Assembly: GCF_034479555.1 (NCBI RefSeq)
Contig: NZ_CP140151.1
Coordinates: 1,240,001-1,304,000 of the forward strand
Source: Chromohalobacter canadensis
Lineage (GTDB): Bacteria > Pseudomonadota > Gammaproteobacteria > Pseudomonadales > Halomonadaceae
Reading direction: 5' to 3'
DNA length: 64,000 nt
In this document: in pieces, positions 10,284 to 20,500 of the stretch
How positions within the stretch are numbered: position 1 is the first letter of the stretch
How the letters are laid out: each line of letters starts with the position of its first letter
The notes under the pieces: model-generated
What the model saw: only the letters and a program-made list of their open reading frames with translations
What the model was told of the DNA's origin: nothing
Database searches by the model: none
Made by a program: the position numbers and the translations under genes

Positions 10284-10378
10284 CCGATAGCAAGCCGAAG
10301 CGAGGGTCATTCGTCATGGATGACGAATGTAGCGCCCAAGGATGGGTTCACAGCGCCCTCGCACAGGCTTGCTATCGG
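10284..10378 (+). repeat. Large nested inverted repeat between oppA and oppB
   Basis: A 13-bp perfect outer stem (10284-10296 with 10366-10378, CCGATAGCAAGCC) is followed, after a 3x3 internal loop, by a 7-bp stem (10300-10306 with 10356-10362). Inside sits a separate perfect palindrome of two 10-base arms (10308-10317 with 10320-10329, CATTCGTCAT). The structure fills most of the oppA-oppB gap and would fold in the mRNA. No T-run follows it. It could protect the oppA 3' end or reduce read-through into the permease genes. Confidence 0.8.
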
Positions 10379-10433
10379 ATCAACCCAACCCAGTGATGCC
10401 GCCCCGTCTACAGAGCGACGTACGGAATACCCC

Positions 10434-11360
10434 ATGCTGACCTATACCCTGAAGCGCCTGCTCATGGCGGTTCCCACCCTGCTGATCGTGATCACCATCT
10501 CGTTTTTCTTGATGCGCATCGCGCCGGGAGGGCCGTTCGACGGCGAGCGCCAATTGCCCCCGGAGATCGAGGCCAATCTCGAGGCGGCCTATCACCTGGA
10601 CGAGCCTCTTCCCCAGCAATACCTGCGCTACATGGGTAACCTGCTACAGGGCGATTTCGGGCCGTCGTTCAAGTACAAGGATTTCTCGGTCACCGAGCTG
10701 ATCGCCCAGGGCTTTCCCGTGAGCCTCGAGATCGGCGGCCTGGCAATTCTTCTCGCACTTTTGATTGGCCTCCCGCTGGGCATCATCGCCGCCTTGCGAC
10801 GCAACACGATGATCGATTACACGGTCATGGGTACGGCACTGGCAGGTATCGCAGTGCCCAACTTCGTGATCGCGCCGATCCTGGCGCTGGTCTTCGGCGT
10901 CCTGCTCGCCTGGCTGCCAGCCGGGGGTTGGAATGGCGGCGCCTTACCCAACCTGGTGTTGCCGGTGATCGCGCTGTCGATTCAGCAGATCGCCTATATC
11001 GCACGCATGATGCGCGCCAGCATGATCGAGGTCCTGGGCAGTCATTACATCCGCACCGCACGCGCCAAGGGGCTTTCCGAGCGTCAGGTGATCTGGCGCC
11101 ACGCCATCCGCCCGGCGCTGCTCCCCGTGACTTCCTACCTGGGGCCAGCGATTGCCGGGATCATCACCGGCTCGGTGGTGATCGAGCAGATCTTCGGCAT
11201 TCCCGGCATCGGTCGCTACTTCGTGCAGGCCGCGCTCAACCGCGACTACACCCTGGTGATGGGCACGGTCGTGTTCTACGGCGCCCTGATCGTACTGATG
11301 AACCTGCTCGTCGACCTGCTCTATTCCGCACTCGATCCGCAAATCCGTTATGACGACTGA
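10434..11360 (+). CDS. oppB: Oligopeptide ABC transporter permease OppB
   Basis: 308 residues beginning MLTYTLKRLLMAVPTLLIV, the characteristic OppB/DppB start. About six membrane helices follow, and the permease EAA loop is visible (SHYIRTARAKGLSERQVIW). An in-frame upstream extension to 10320 exists, but the ATG at 10434 gives the family N-terminus. It forms the translocation channel with OppC in the inner membrane. oppC overlaps or follows immediately. Confidence 0.92.
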   Translation: MLTYTLKRLLMAVPTLLIVITISFFLMRIAPGGPFDGERQLPPEIEANLEAAYHLDEPLPQQYLRYMGNLLQGDFGPSFKYKDFSVTELIAQGFPVSLEIGGLAILLALLIGLPLGIIAALRRNTMIDYTVMGTALAGIAVPNFVIAPILALVFGVLLAWLPAGGWNGGALPNLVLPVIALSIQQIAYIARMMRASMIEVLGSHYIRTARAKGLSERQVIWRHAIRPALLPVTSYLGPAIAGIITGSVVIEQIFGIPGIGRYFVQAALNRDYTLVMGTVVFYGALIVLMNLLVDLLYSALDPQIRYDD

Positions 11361-11376
11361 CCGGCGAGGAATGACC

Positions 11377-12318
11377 ATGACGACGGACACCACACCCTAC
11401 AGCGAGCACACCCCGCCGACCGGTGGCCCCAACCCACCCGTCGAGCCCGACCTCGAAGTCGGCGCGGTCGCTGGCGAGAGTCTCGGCCGAGACGCCTGGC
11501 GGCGCCTCAAGCAGAACAAGGCAGCGATGGTCAGCCTGATCTTGCTGGTCCTCATCAGCGCGGTCTGTGTGGTTGGGCCCTACCTGCTCCCCTGGGGACT
11601 CGCCGAAGTCGACTGGAACGCCTTCAGCGCCGCGCCGAGCCTCGAGAGCGGACATTTCCTGGGTACCGATGCCAACGGACGCGACTTGCTCACGCGCACG
11701 CTTTACGGCGGTCGCGTGTCGCTCTCGGTAGCCTTGGTAGCCACCTTCGTCAGCCTGGTGATCGGGGTGCTCTACGGCGCCATCTCCGGCTATGTCGGCG
11801 GGCGCCTGGACAGCGTCATGATGCGCTTCGTCGACATCATGTACTCACTGCCGTTCATGTTCCTGGTGATCCTCTTGATGGTGGTCTTCGGGCGCAATAT
11901 CTTCCTGATCTACGCCGCCATCGGCGCGGTCGAGTGGCTCGACATGGCGCGCATCGTGCGTGGCCAGACACTGGCGCTCAAGCAACGCGAGTTCATCGAA
12001 GCCGCCCACGCGCTGGGTGTCCGCGATCGCAAGATTGTCACCCGCCACCTGATCCCCAACGCCATCGGCCCAGTGATCATTTACGTCACCCTGACCGTGC
12101 CCAAGGTCATCCTGCTCGAGAGCTTTTTGTCATTCCTCGGTCTCGGCGTGCAGGAGCCGCTGACCAGTTGGGGCGTGCTGATTTCCGAAGGCACCGACAT
12201 GATGCAGAGCGCACCGTGGCTGCTGCTCGTGCCATCGCTATTCCTCGCGCTGACGCTGTTCTGTCTCAACTTCCTGGGCGACGGGTTGCGTGACGCCCTC
12301 GACCCGAAAACACGCTGA
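11377..12318 (+). CDS. oppC: Oligopeptide ABC transporter permease OppC
   Basis: 313 residues. A Pro/Thr-rich cytoplasmic N-terminus precedes RDAWRRLKQNKAAMVSLIL, the usual OppC start of helix 1. Then come HFLGTDANGRDLLTRTLYGGRVSL and the EAA loop QREFIEAAHALGVRDRKIV. Three in-frame ATGs cluster at 11350, 11371 and 11377; the last has gagga at correct spacing and is preferred. It pairs with OppB in the membrane. The stop at 12318 lies eight bases before the oppDF start. Confidence 0.92.
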   Translation: MTTDTTPYSEHTPPTGGPNPPVEPDLEVGAVAGESLGRDAWRRLKQNKAAMVSLILLVLISAVCVVGPYLLPWGLAEVDWNAFSAAPSLESGHFLGTDANGRDLLTRTLYGGRVSLSVALVATFVSLVIGVLYGAISGYVGGRLDSVMMRFVDIMYSLPFMFLVILLMVVFGRNIFLIYAAIGAVEWLDMARIVRGQTLALKQREFIEAAHALGVRDRKIVTRHLIPNAIGPVIIYVTLTVPKVILLESFLSFLGLGVQEPLTSWGVLISEGTDMMQSAPWLLLVPSLFLALTLFCLNFLGDGLRDALDPKTR

Positions 12319-12325
12319 GGTGACC

Positions 12326-13924
<1,599 letters not shown>

Positions 13925-13951
13925 CCCCGACCCCCCCCTCCCTCGTAAAGT

Positions 13952-13980
13952 CCACTGCAAACGCAAGACGTTTGCAGTGG
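13952..13980. repeat. Perfect hairpin after oppDF
   Basis: A 12-bp perfect stem (CCACTGCAAACG with CGTTTGCAGTGG) with a 5-base loop lies 28 bases after the oppDF stop. There is no T-run after it on the plus strand. It probably marks the 3' end of the opp transcript. Confidence 0.7.
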
Positions 13981-14180
13981 CGACGATGAATGGGTTGGCC
14001 TTAACACATGCTAAATACACGCTCTCGACTGTGGCGTAGCCTCATCGCGTTCGCCTAGCAAGTCTGGCGAGCTACAAAGGCATACACGGCTGTGTTTGTC
14101 GGCGCCAACCTCTCCGACTACGTTTACACGGGGGGGAATGGCGCAATACCGTTCCCAGCAGACTAATGGAGGAGTTTGCG

Positions 14181-15086
14181 ATGAAAGAGACTCAAGACCT
14201 ATTCCCGACGCGCCTGGAACGCAAACTGGGGATGTTCGAGCGCATCGACCCGGTGGTGCATAGCGAAGGCGAGCAGCGCAAGGGGCCGCTCAGCGAAGCC
14301 GAGCTCGACGAGTTCGAACGCAAAGGCTTCCTTTCCTTCGAAGGATTCTTCGATGAGGACGAGATGGCCGCGTTCCTCGAGGAGTTGGGCGACTACGAGA
14401 ACGATGATGACCTCAAGCTCTCGGAAGGTACTATCCTCGAGCCCAGCAAGCAGGAAATTCGTTCGATCTTCGGCATCCACGAGATATCCAAGCGTTTCAG
14501 CCGCCTGACTCGCGACCCGCGCCTGCTGGCGATGGTCCAGCAGATCCTCGGTGGCGATGCCTATATTCACCAGTCGCGGATCAACTACAAGCCCGGCTTC
14601 AAGGGCAAGGGCTTCGACTGGCATTCGGATTTCGAGACCTGGCACAGCGAAGACGGCATGCCACGCATGCGCTCGGTGAGCTGTTCGATCATTCTCACCG
14701 AAAATGGTGAATTCAATGGTCCGCTAATGCTGGTGCCCGGCTCGCACAACTACTTCGTTCCCTGCGTCGGCCGCACGCCGGAGAACAACTATAAAGAGTC
14801 GCTCAAGAGTCAGGAAATCGGCGTACCGGACGATGCCAGCCTGCGCGACCTGATGATCAAGGGCGATATCGAGGCGCCCAAGGGGCCAGTCGGCTCGCTG
14901 GTGATGTTTGAGTGCAACACGCTGCATGGCTCCAACATCAACATGTCGTGCTGGCCACGCAGCAACCTGTTCTTCGTCTATAACAGTGTCGAGAACACGC
15001 TGCACGACCCGTACTGCGGCAACCGTCCTCGGCCCGAGTTCCTGGCCAACCGCAAGGACTGGAGCCCCCTGAAACCTGTCGAATAA
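14181..15086 (+). CDS. ectD: Ectoine hydroxylase EctD
   Basis: EctD converts the compatible solute ectoine to 5-hydroxyectoine with Fe(II), oxygen and 2-oxoglutarate. The 301-residue product has the EctD consensus FDWHSDFETWHSEDGMP at 145-161. The likely iron ligands are H148, D150 and H249 (NTLHGSN), and R259 is the likely 2-oxoglutarate ligand. The ATG at 14181 follows ggaggag at six bases; the in-frame ATG at 14166 overlaps that site and is rejected. The gene is not next to ectABC in this window. The 256-base upstream region has an extended -10-like tgctaaat near 14008, but no promoter can be assigned with confidence. Confidence 0.96.
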   Translation: MKETQDLFPTRLERKLGMFERIDPVVHSEGEQRKGPLSEAELDEFERKGFLSFEGFFDEDEMAAFLEELGDYENDDDLKLSEGTILEPSKQEIRSIFGIHEISKRFSRLTRDPRLLAMVQQILGGDAYIHQSRINYKPGFKGKGFDWHSDFETWHSEDGMPRMRSVSCSIILTENGEFNGPLMLVPGSHNYFVPCVGRTPENNYKESLKSQEIGVPDDASLRDLMIKGDIEAPKGPVGSLVMFECNTLHGSNINMSCWPRSNLFFVYNSVENTLHDPYCGNRPRPEFLANRKDWSPLKPVE

Positions 15087-15110
15087 GACATCGTCAGTCA
15101 AAGTGGGAAA

Positions 15111-15145
15111 ACGACGAACCCTGGCACATCGCCGGGGTTCGTCGT
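15111..15145. terminator. Hairpin terminator between ectD and fadL-like gene
   Basis: An 11-bp stem, ACGACGAACCC with GGGTTCGTCGT (15111-15121 and 15135-15145), lies between two convergent genes. On the minus strand it is followed by TTTTCCC, so it should end the fadL-like transcript. On the plus strand a T-run is missing. Confidence 0.75.
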
Positions 15146-15171
15146 CATGCAGGCCCATTGCGCGACATGGG

Positions 15172-16539
15172 TCAGAAGCGATAATCCATCGACAGCGCGA
15201 AGACGTTGGCGTCGACTTCATAGGTCCCGGAAAGGTTGCCACGGTTGGCATTCTCGGGCTTGGTACCGGATTGATCGATATCGCCATCGTCGCCGAAGAC
15301 GTGCATGTAGCCCGCCGTCACGCCAAGGTTAGAAGTCGGCATCCAGGTCGCCCCGAGCGTCGCCCAGCGACGGTCGGCATCCGGTACACGCGGCGTGCGG
15401 TGTTCGCTGTCCGGCACCGGCGATTCATCGATACCCAGGCCGGCGCGCAGCAACCACTGCCGGTTGAGCTGATAGTTAGCCCCTACCGAGAAGGCCCAGG
15501 TATCGTCCCAGTTTTCGGTTGTGGTGCTTGTGTCAGGTGGGCCATTCTCGAACTCGACGGTAAGCTCCTCGAAGCTACTCCACTCGGTCCATTCGGCATT
15601 GGCCATCAAGGCGAGCCGGTCGGTCAACTGATGATAGATACCCAGATTGAGGTTAGCCGGCGTGGTGATATCTGCCTTGCCCCCTCCATCTTGTAGCTGG
15701 CCCGATGCCTGCGCTCCCGCCAGCACCTGCTGGCCGACCGGATTGTCGGAGCTGTAGTCGACGTCACCGTCTAGCGTCAGTTCGACTTCTGAGCGGTAGC
15801 TGATGCCCAGACGGGTGCGCTCGGTGGCCTGGAACAGCGCCCCCAGGGTGTAGCCGTAGCCCCAGTCATCGCCGGTCACCTCGGCCATGCCATCGGCATT
15901 ACCGATCGCTGTGGGTGGGAGCGGGTTAGTGTTGTTAGGGTTAGCCCCAACAGCTCCAAGGTCAATGGCGTTAGAGAGCGTGGCATCGGCATACTGAGCG
16001 CGTAGCCCCACGGCGAGGTTGAGGCGGTCGGTGGCACGATAGTTCAGCGTCGGCTGGATATCGATAGTCTCAAGCTCGGTTTCGACGGCGTGATAACGCC
16101 CGATCCATTCCTTGTCATATTTCGTCGAGAGGCCATACGGCGCGGAGATCGCCAGCCCCAGATCGAACCGTTCATTCAGGCGCGTCTTGAAGGCGAAGCT
16201 GGGCACCCAGGCTTCTTCGCCACCCTCGCGCGAGCCACCACGATCGTAGCTGACAGGTACTCCGGCTGGACTCGCCGATGCATCGGTCAACTCGAAGTTG
16301 GCATCAACATAGGAAATGCCGCCAGCGATTTGGGTACCCTCGACATTACCGATGGCTGCCGGGTTAAAGGTCATATAGCTGACATCCTCGGCACCGGCCG
16401 CCGCACCTGCCATGGCGTTACCCAATGCCTTGGCGCTCTGTTCACGAACCTGAAAGCCCGACGCGGCAGCCTGACCGGATGCGATCACGGCAGACGCCAG
16501 CGTCACGGCGAGTGTGAGCTTGTTGATCTTGTTATGCAT
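15172..16539 (-). CDS. FadL/OmpP1-family outer membrane long-chain fatty acid channel
   Basis: 455 residues. The signal peptide ends around SGQAAA, before SGFQVREQSAKALGNAM, the FadL mature start. The conserved NPAA motif (MTFNPAAIG) follows. The chain ends in a beta-barrel C-terminus with aromatic last residue (ALSMDYRF). FadL proteins pass long-chain fatty acids or other hydrophobic compounds through the outer membrane. The ATG at 16539 is preceded by gaggacgtttt. The gene is divergent from the copper regulator, with a 312-base AT-richer gap that holds its promoter region. Confidence 0.9.
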   Translation of the reverse strand: MHNKINKLTLAVTLASAVIASGQAAASGFQVREQSAKALGNAMAGAAAGAEDVSYMTFNPAAIGNVEGTQIAGGISYVDANFELTDASASPAGVPVSYDRGGSREGGEEAWVPSFAFKTRLNERFDLGLAISAPYGLSTKYDKEWIGRYHAVETELETIDIQPTLNYRATDRLNLAVGLRAQYADATLSNAIDLGAVGANPNNTNPLPPTAIGNADGMAEVTGDDWGYGYTLGALFQATERTRLGISYRSEVELTLDGDVDYSSDNPVGQQVLAGAQASGQLQDGGGKADITTPANLNLGIYHQLTDRLALMANAEWTEWSSFEELTVEFENGPPDTSTTTENWDDTWAFSVGANYQLNRQWLLRAGLGIDESPVPDSEHRTPRVPDADRRWATLGATWMPTSNLGVTAGYMHVFGDDGDIDQSGTKPENANRGNLSGTYEVDANVFALSMDYRF

Positions 16540-16572
16540 GAAAACGTCCTCTTCTGCGGAGACGTGGAGGCG

Positions 16573-16589
16573 AAAATCTTCTAGATTTT
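16573..16589. repeat. Short palindrome in the leader of the fadL-like gene
   Basis: AAAATCT and AGATTTT arms of 7 bases with a TCT spacer lie about 35 bases upstream of the fadL-like start. It may fold in the 5' untranslated RNA. Confidence 0.5.
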
Positions 16590-16653
16590 TTACCCTTGCC
16601 CGAATAATGGCGTGCCTCTTCGTTTTGGCCGATGGGCGTTTTCAAGTCAAGAG

Positions 16654-16663
16654 CAAACGTTTG
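16654..16663. promoter_or_regulatory. Candidate operator palindrome upstream of the fadL-like gene
   Basis: The perfect palindrome CAAACGTTTG lies next to a minus-strand TTGACT (16645-16650) that could be a -35 box of the fadL-like gene. The half-sites resemble those of TetR-type fatty acid regulators such as PsrA, though the spacing differs. A matching -10 box is not clear. Confidence 0.4.
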
Positions 16664-16796
16664 TTTTAATCTTGGAAACGCTCATTCTTTAGTCTTACCA
16701 AGAATCCTGCATCTCATGCCTTTTAAGGTAGCGGGAGTATTTATGTATTTATTTCAATATTTTAAACGAAAGAACTGTAAATAGACTGGGCTTGCC

Positions 16797-16828
16797 TTGA
16801 CCTTTGTGTTACCCAAAGGTTCTAGACT
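16797..16828 (+). promoter_or_regulatory. MerR-type promoter and operator of the copper operon
   Basis: A -35 TTGACC (16797-16802) and -10 TAGACT (16823-16828) are separated by 20 bases, the over-long spacing typical of MerR-family promoters. Between them lies a perfect 7-7-7 dyad, ACCTTTG-tgttacc-CAAAGGT (16800-16820). Its geometry and outer bases match the E. coli copA CueR operator. The regulator gene starts 24 bases after the -10 box, so regulator and copA are likely cotranscribed and autoregulated. Confidence 0.9.
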
Positions 16829-16851
16829 TCTCATATCACTCAGGAGGCCCC

Positions 16852-17289
16852 ATGAAAGTCAGCGATCTGGCCCGCGCCGCCGACGTCACCGGCGAAACGG
16901 TGCGCCATTACACCCGCGAGGGGCTACTGCACCCGCAGCGCGATCCCGGCAACGGCTATCAGCTCTATGATGCCGACGACCTCAATCGCCTGCGCTTCAT
17001 ACAGCGAGCACGCACGCTGGGGTTCAGTCTTCGCGAGGTGCGCGAAATTCTCGAGCACGCCGACCATGGCGACTCGCCGTGCCCCATGGTGCGCGACCTG
17101 CTGGCCGAACGCTTGCCGGAAATTCAGTCGCGCATCCGTGAGTTGCAGGCCCTGGCGACGCGCATGGAACACGCTTTGAGCGCCTGGAGGGACATGCCGG
17201 ATGGCACGCCCGACGGCCATAGCTTGTGCCGGCTGATCGAGAGTCTGCCCATGGAAAGTGACGACGGTTTCTCACGCCAGGCGCCATGA
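16852..17289 (+). CDS. CueR-like MerR-family metal-responsive regulator
   Basis: 145 residues. The N-terminal winged helix reads [26 protein letters not shown], followed by [30 protein letters not shown], a long dimerisation helix, and a C-terminal metal loop. Only two cysteines are present, C77 and C126. C126 ([10 protein letters not shown]) aligns with CueR C120. The partner cysteine (C112 in CueR) is replaced near W112, and C77 occupies the position used by ZntR, PbrR and MerR. The loop between W112 and C126 is longer than in CueR. A strong aggaggc site precedes the ATG. The CueR-type operator upstream and copA downstream argue for copper sensing; the metal specificity is inferred. Confidence 0.85.
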   Translation: MKVSDLARAADVTGETVRHYTREGLLHPQRDPGNGYQLYDADDLNRLRFIQRARTLGFSLREVREILEHADHGDSPCPMVRDLLAERLPEIQSRIRELQALATRMEHALSAWRDMPDGTPDGHSLCRLIESLPMESDDGFSRQAP

Positions 17290-17312
17290 GCGCCCCGAAC
17301 GGAGAACGCAAG

Positions 17313-19853
17313 ATGAGCACAACGGCTCCCCATTCTTTCACCGTGCCCGGCATGAACTGCCAGGGCTGCGTCAAACGCATGCGCGAGGCGATCCAAGCCG
17401 AGGATGGCCAGGCCGACGTCATCGGCGAGCCCGGTGAAAAGCGTCTCGACGTCACAGCATCTCTGGACGCGTCGCGCCTGAGCGCGTTGCTCGAGCAGGC
17501 CGGCTACCCACCGGAAGCGACGGCGAGCACCACTGACGACGGCGCATCGGCGACGGCTTCGAGCGACGACCGACAAGATACCCAAGTAACGTCCGAAGGG
17601 GCGCCAGTTCGTCTATCGTTGTCCGGCATGACCTGTGCCGGCTGCGTCAACACCATTACCCAGGCCTTGAATGCTACGCCCGGCGTGCGCTCGGCCAGCG
17701 TCAACTTTGGCTCGCATACCGCCGAGATCTTCGGCGACGCGCGCCCCCAGCAACTGATCGATGCCGTCGAAGCGGTCGGCTACGGTGCCGAGCGCATCGA
17801 GGATCTCGGCCAGGCGGCGCGCACGCGTGAACAAAACGAGGCGCACGAGTACCGTCAACGGCTCCGCGACACCGCATTGGGGCTCATCCCCGGTGTGCTG
17901 CTTATGGGCAGCATGCTGTTCCACCATCCACAGTTGAACGGTCCGGAACGCTGGGTCTGGCTGCTGATCGGTGTGGTAACGCTGGGCATCATGGCCACGG
18001 CGGGCCGGCGCTTCTTCGTCAATGCCTGGAAAACCTTCCGTCATCATCAGGCCAACATGGATACCCTGATCGCCGTCGGCACCGGCACCGCCTGGCTCTA
18101 TTCGATGACGGTGGTACTGATCCCCGAGGCGATTCCAGTCGCGGCGCGTGGGCTCTATTTCGAAGCCTCGGTGATGATCATCGGCTTGATCAGTCTCGGC
18201 AATGCCATGGAGTTGCGCGCCCGGGGACGCACGTCCCGGGCGCTCAACCGCCTGCTCGACCTGCAAGCCCCCACCGCCCGGGTAATCCGCGACGGTGATG
18301 AACACGACGTACCGCTCGAGGAAGTTGCCATCGACGAGCGGATTCGCGTGCGTCCCGGCGAGCGCCTGGCCGTGGATGGCCGTATTGAAGAAGGCGACAG
18401 CCATATCGACGAATCGATGTTGACTGGGGAGCCGCACCCCGTCGCCAAGCATCCCGGCGACGAGGTCAGCGCGGGCACGGTCAACGGCCGTGGCACGCTG
18501 GTCTATATCGCCACCCGTATCGGCGCCGACAGTCGCCTGGGGCACATCGTCGAGCAGGTGGCCAGCGCCCAGAACTCTCGCCCCCCCATCGGCGCCCTGG
18601 CCGACCGAATTTCCGCTATCTTCGTGCCCAGTGTGTTGATCATCGCCGTACTCACGGCACTGGCCTGGTTCAATTTCGGCCCCGCGCCGCAGTTGGTCCA
18701 CATGCTGGTCACCGCCACCACCGTACTGATCATCGCCTGCCCCTGCGCGCTGGGGCTGGCAACACCGATGTCGACCATGATCGGCGTCGGCAAGGCCGCC
18801 GAGCACGGCATCCTGGTGCGTGATGGCGATGCACTGCAGACTGCCAGCAAGTTGACCACGCTGGTCGTCGACAAGACCGGCACGCTGACCGAGGGTCGCC
18901 CACGCATGACCACCGCTCAGTGGGCCACCGAGGATACCCACACCGCCTTGAGCTGGGTGGCGGCCCTCGAACGTGGCTCCGAGCATCCCCTCGCCGAGGC
19001 CCTCGGCGACTACGCCGACCAGCAGGGCGCCACACAGACCGCGCTTCCCGAGCTGCGCGAGTTTCAAGCGCTCAGCGGGCGCGGTGTCACCGCCATGACA
19101 GACACCGGCCAGTCGCTGCGCTTGGGCAACGCCGCTCTGATGCACGAAGGTGATGTCGAGCTGGGCCAGGCCCAGGCATGGGGCGCCGAGCTTGAAGAGA
19201 AGGCACAGACACCGCTCTATCTGGCCGCCGACGGGCAAGTGCTGGGCGTCTTCGGCATCAGCGATCCGTTGCGCGAGGATAGCCGCGACGCCGTCGCACG
19301 CCTGCAAACGGACGGCATTGAGGTCGTCATGCTGACCGGCGACAACGCACATACCGCCCGGGCCGTGGCTCAGGCGTTGGGCATCGCGCGTGTCGAGGCC
19401 GAGCTGTTGCCCGAGGACAAACGCGAGATCGTCGCGCAGCTGCAACGCGACGGCCACCTCGTTGGCATGACCGGCGACGGCATCAACGACGCCCCGGCCC
19501 TGGCACAAGCCAACGTGGGCTTCGCCATCGGTCAGGGCACCGACGTGGCGATCGAATCGGCGGGTATCACGTTGATGCGCAACTCCCTGCATGGCGTGGC
19601 CGATGCCATCGAGATCAGCCGCGCCACGCTGCGCAACATCAAGCAGAACCTGTGGGGCGCCTTCGGCTACAACGGCCTGGGGATTCCCATCGCCGCCGGG
19701 GTGTTCTATCCGCTGACGGGGATGCTGCTCTCACCCATCGTCGCTGCCGTGGCCATGTCGCTGTCCTCGGTCACCGTGGTCAGCAACGCCAATCGGTTAA
19801 GGCTTTTTAAATCCACGCCACAGAGCGCCAAGACATCCCAGGAGGACGCATGA
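17313..19853 (+). CDS. copA: Cu(I)-exporting P1B-type ATPase CopA
   Basis: 846 residues. Two N-terminal heavy-metal-associated domains carry GMNCQGC (C16, C19) and GMTCAGC (C108, C111). Eight membrane helices include the Cu site CPC (476-478, [13 protein letters not shown]). The actuator loop is MLTGEPHP and the phosphorylation site DKTGTLTEG has D520. GDGINDAP follows, as do the YN and MSLSS motifs of the Cu(I) subgroup in the last two helices. It pumps Cu(I) from cytoplasm to periplasm. The ATG at 17313 follows ggaga; an ATG at 17286 overlapping the regulator stop is the alternative. It belongs to the regulator operon. Confidence 0.96.
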   Translation: MSTTAPHSFTVPGMNCQGCVKRMREAIQAEDGQADVIGEPGEKRLDVTASLDASRLSALLEQAGYPPEATASTTDDGASATASSDDRQDTQVTSEGAPVRLSLSGMTCAGCVNTITQALNATPGVRSASVNFGSHTAEIFGDARPQQLIDAVEAVGYGAERIEDLGQAARTREQNEAHEYRQRLRDTALGLIPGVLLMGSMLFHHPQLNGPERWVWLLIGVVTLGIMATAGRRFFVNAWKTFRHHQANMDTLIAVGTGTAWLYSMTVVLIPEAIPVAARGLYFEASVMIIGLISLGNAMELRARGRTSRALNRLLDLQAPTARVIRDGDEHDVPLEEVAIDERIRVRPGERLAVDGRIEEGDSHIDESMLTGEPHPVAKHPGDEVSAGTVNGRGTLVYIATRIGADSRLGHIVEQVASAQNSRPPIGALADRISAIFVPSVLIIAVLTALAWFNFGPAPQLVHMLVTATTVLIIACPCALGLATPMSTMIGVGKAAEHGILVRDGDALQTASKLTTLVVDKTGTLTEGRPRMTTAQWATEDTHTALSWVAALERGSEHPLAEALGDYADQQGATQTALPELREFQALSGRGVTAMTDTGQSLRLGNAALMHEGDVELGQAQAWGAELEEKAQTPLYLAADGQVLGVFGISDPLREDSRDAVARLQTDGIEVVMLTGDNAHTARAVAQALGIARVEAELLPEDKREIVAQLQRDGHLVGMTGDGINDAPALAQANVGFAIGQGTDVAIESAGITLMRNSLHGVADAIEISRATLRNIKQNLWGAFGYNGLGIPIAAGVFYPLTGMLLSPIVAAVAMSLSSVTVVSNANRLRLFKSTPQSAKTSQEDA

Positions 19854-19927
19854 CGTTTCTCGTCAATCTGATCGGGCTGGCATTGATCGCCGGCATCGTC
19901 TGGTGGTTCTGGCTATCGCCACGTTGA
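19850..19927 (+). CDS. 25-residue membrane peptide coupled to copA
   Basis: A short frame begins at ATG 19850, overlapping the copA stop as ATGA, with a near-perfect aggagga three bases upstream. The peptide has one hydrophobic helix ending in WWFW and a basic C-terminus (WLSPR), so it should be a single-span inner membrane peptide. The start resembles, from memory, the membrane anchor of cupredoxin-domain proteins found next to copA in other bacteria. It may therefore be a stand-alone small protein or the remains of such a gene. No cupredoxin domain follows. Confidence 0.7.
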   Translation: MTFLVNLIGLALIAGIVWWFWLSPR

Positions 19928-19987
19928 GGTCATTGCCGTGTGCTGGCTATGCTGGAAGGCATCGCGTCGCAGCAAACGGGGAGTGAT

Positions 19988-20407
19988 ATGCCACGCATTC
20001 AAGGCGTTCTCGAAACCGCCCTCTACGTCAACGATATGGCCCGCGCCCGGGCCTTCTTCGAGAACGTGATGATGCTGTCGGCCTTTACCGCCGACCATCG
20101 CTTCACCGCTTACGAGGCCGGGCCAGGCAGCGTGTTGCTGCTGTTTCAACAAGGCAGCACCGAAGATACCGTGAACTTGCCACACGGCATGGGCACCATA
20201 CCGCCCCATGACGGTTCCGGGCGCGTGCATCTAGCGCTGGCCATTGATCGCGATGAGTTGGAAGACTGGGAAACCCAACTCGTCGCCCACGACATTCCCA
20301 TCGAAGGCCGCACCCACTGGCCGAAAGGCGGTGAAAGCCTTTATTTCCGCGACCCGGACGGCCACCTTCTGGAACTGGCCACGCCCGGCGTCTGGCCGAA
20401 CTACTGA
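19988..20407 (+). CDS. VOC-family (glyoxalase/dioxygenase fold) protein
   Basis: 139 residues of the vicinal oxygen chelate fold, with two beta-alpha-beta-beta-beta units. LETALYVNDMARARAFFENV opens the first, and the C-terminal metal-site strand ESLYFRDPDGHLLELATP closes the second. Family members include glyoxalase I, fosfomycin resistance enzymes and dioxygenases; the substrate is not deducible. The ATG at 19988 follows ggggagtg. It lies after the copA cluster but 60 bases separate it from the small peptide, so a copper role is not implied. Confidence 0.85.
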   Translation: MPRIQGVLETALYVNDMARARAFFENVMMLSAFTADHRFTAYEAGPGSVLLLFQQGSTEDTVNLPHGMGTIPPHDGSGRVHLALAIDRDELEDWETQLVAHDIPIEGRTHWPKGGESLYFRDPDGHLLELATPGVWPNY

Positions 20408-20500
20408 TAAAGCTGGAAGAGCGCCGCTGCGCGGCTGGAAGCGGGAAGACCGGCGCTTCGCGCCTGGAAGAATCCCAGGGAGAAGAACCGTTCTCGGCTT
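20408..20500. repeat. Short imperfect repeats between VOC gene and recJ
   Basis: The word ctggaag occurs three times in this gap (after 20412, 20436 and 20464). It is interleaved with small GC hairpins such as GCCGC-tgc-GCGGC and GCGC-ttc-GCGC. The two genes are convergent, so this element may act in transcript ending. It is low-complexity intergenic sequence of a type often repeated in such genomes, but no second copy is obvious in this window. Confidence 0.45.

Noticed and set aside
13931..13940. C-run after oppDF and G-run near 14130 as phase-variation tracts
   Set aside because: Both are intergenic, seven to eight bases long, and not tied to a reading frame.
14000..14180. Stress-sigma promoter for ectD
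   Set aside because: A tgctaaat and a tttaca are present but no convincing pair of boxes could be fixed.
17613..19592. 659-residue minus-strand open frame opposite copA
   Set aside because: copA is unambiguous on the plus strand; the frame is a GC-rich shadow without recognisable domains or ribosome binding site.
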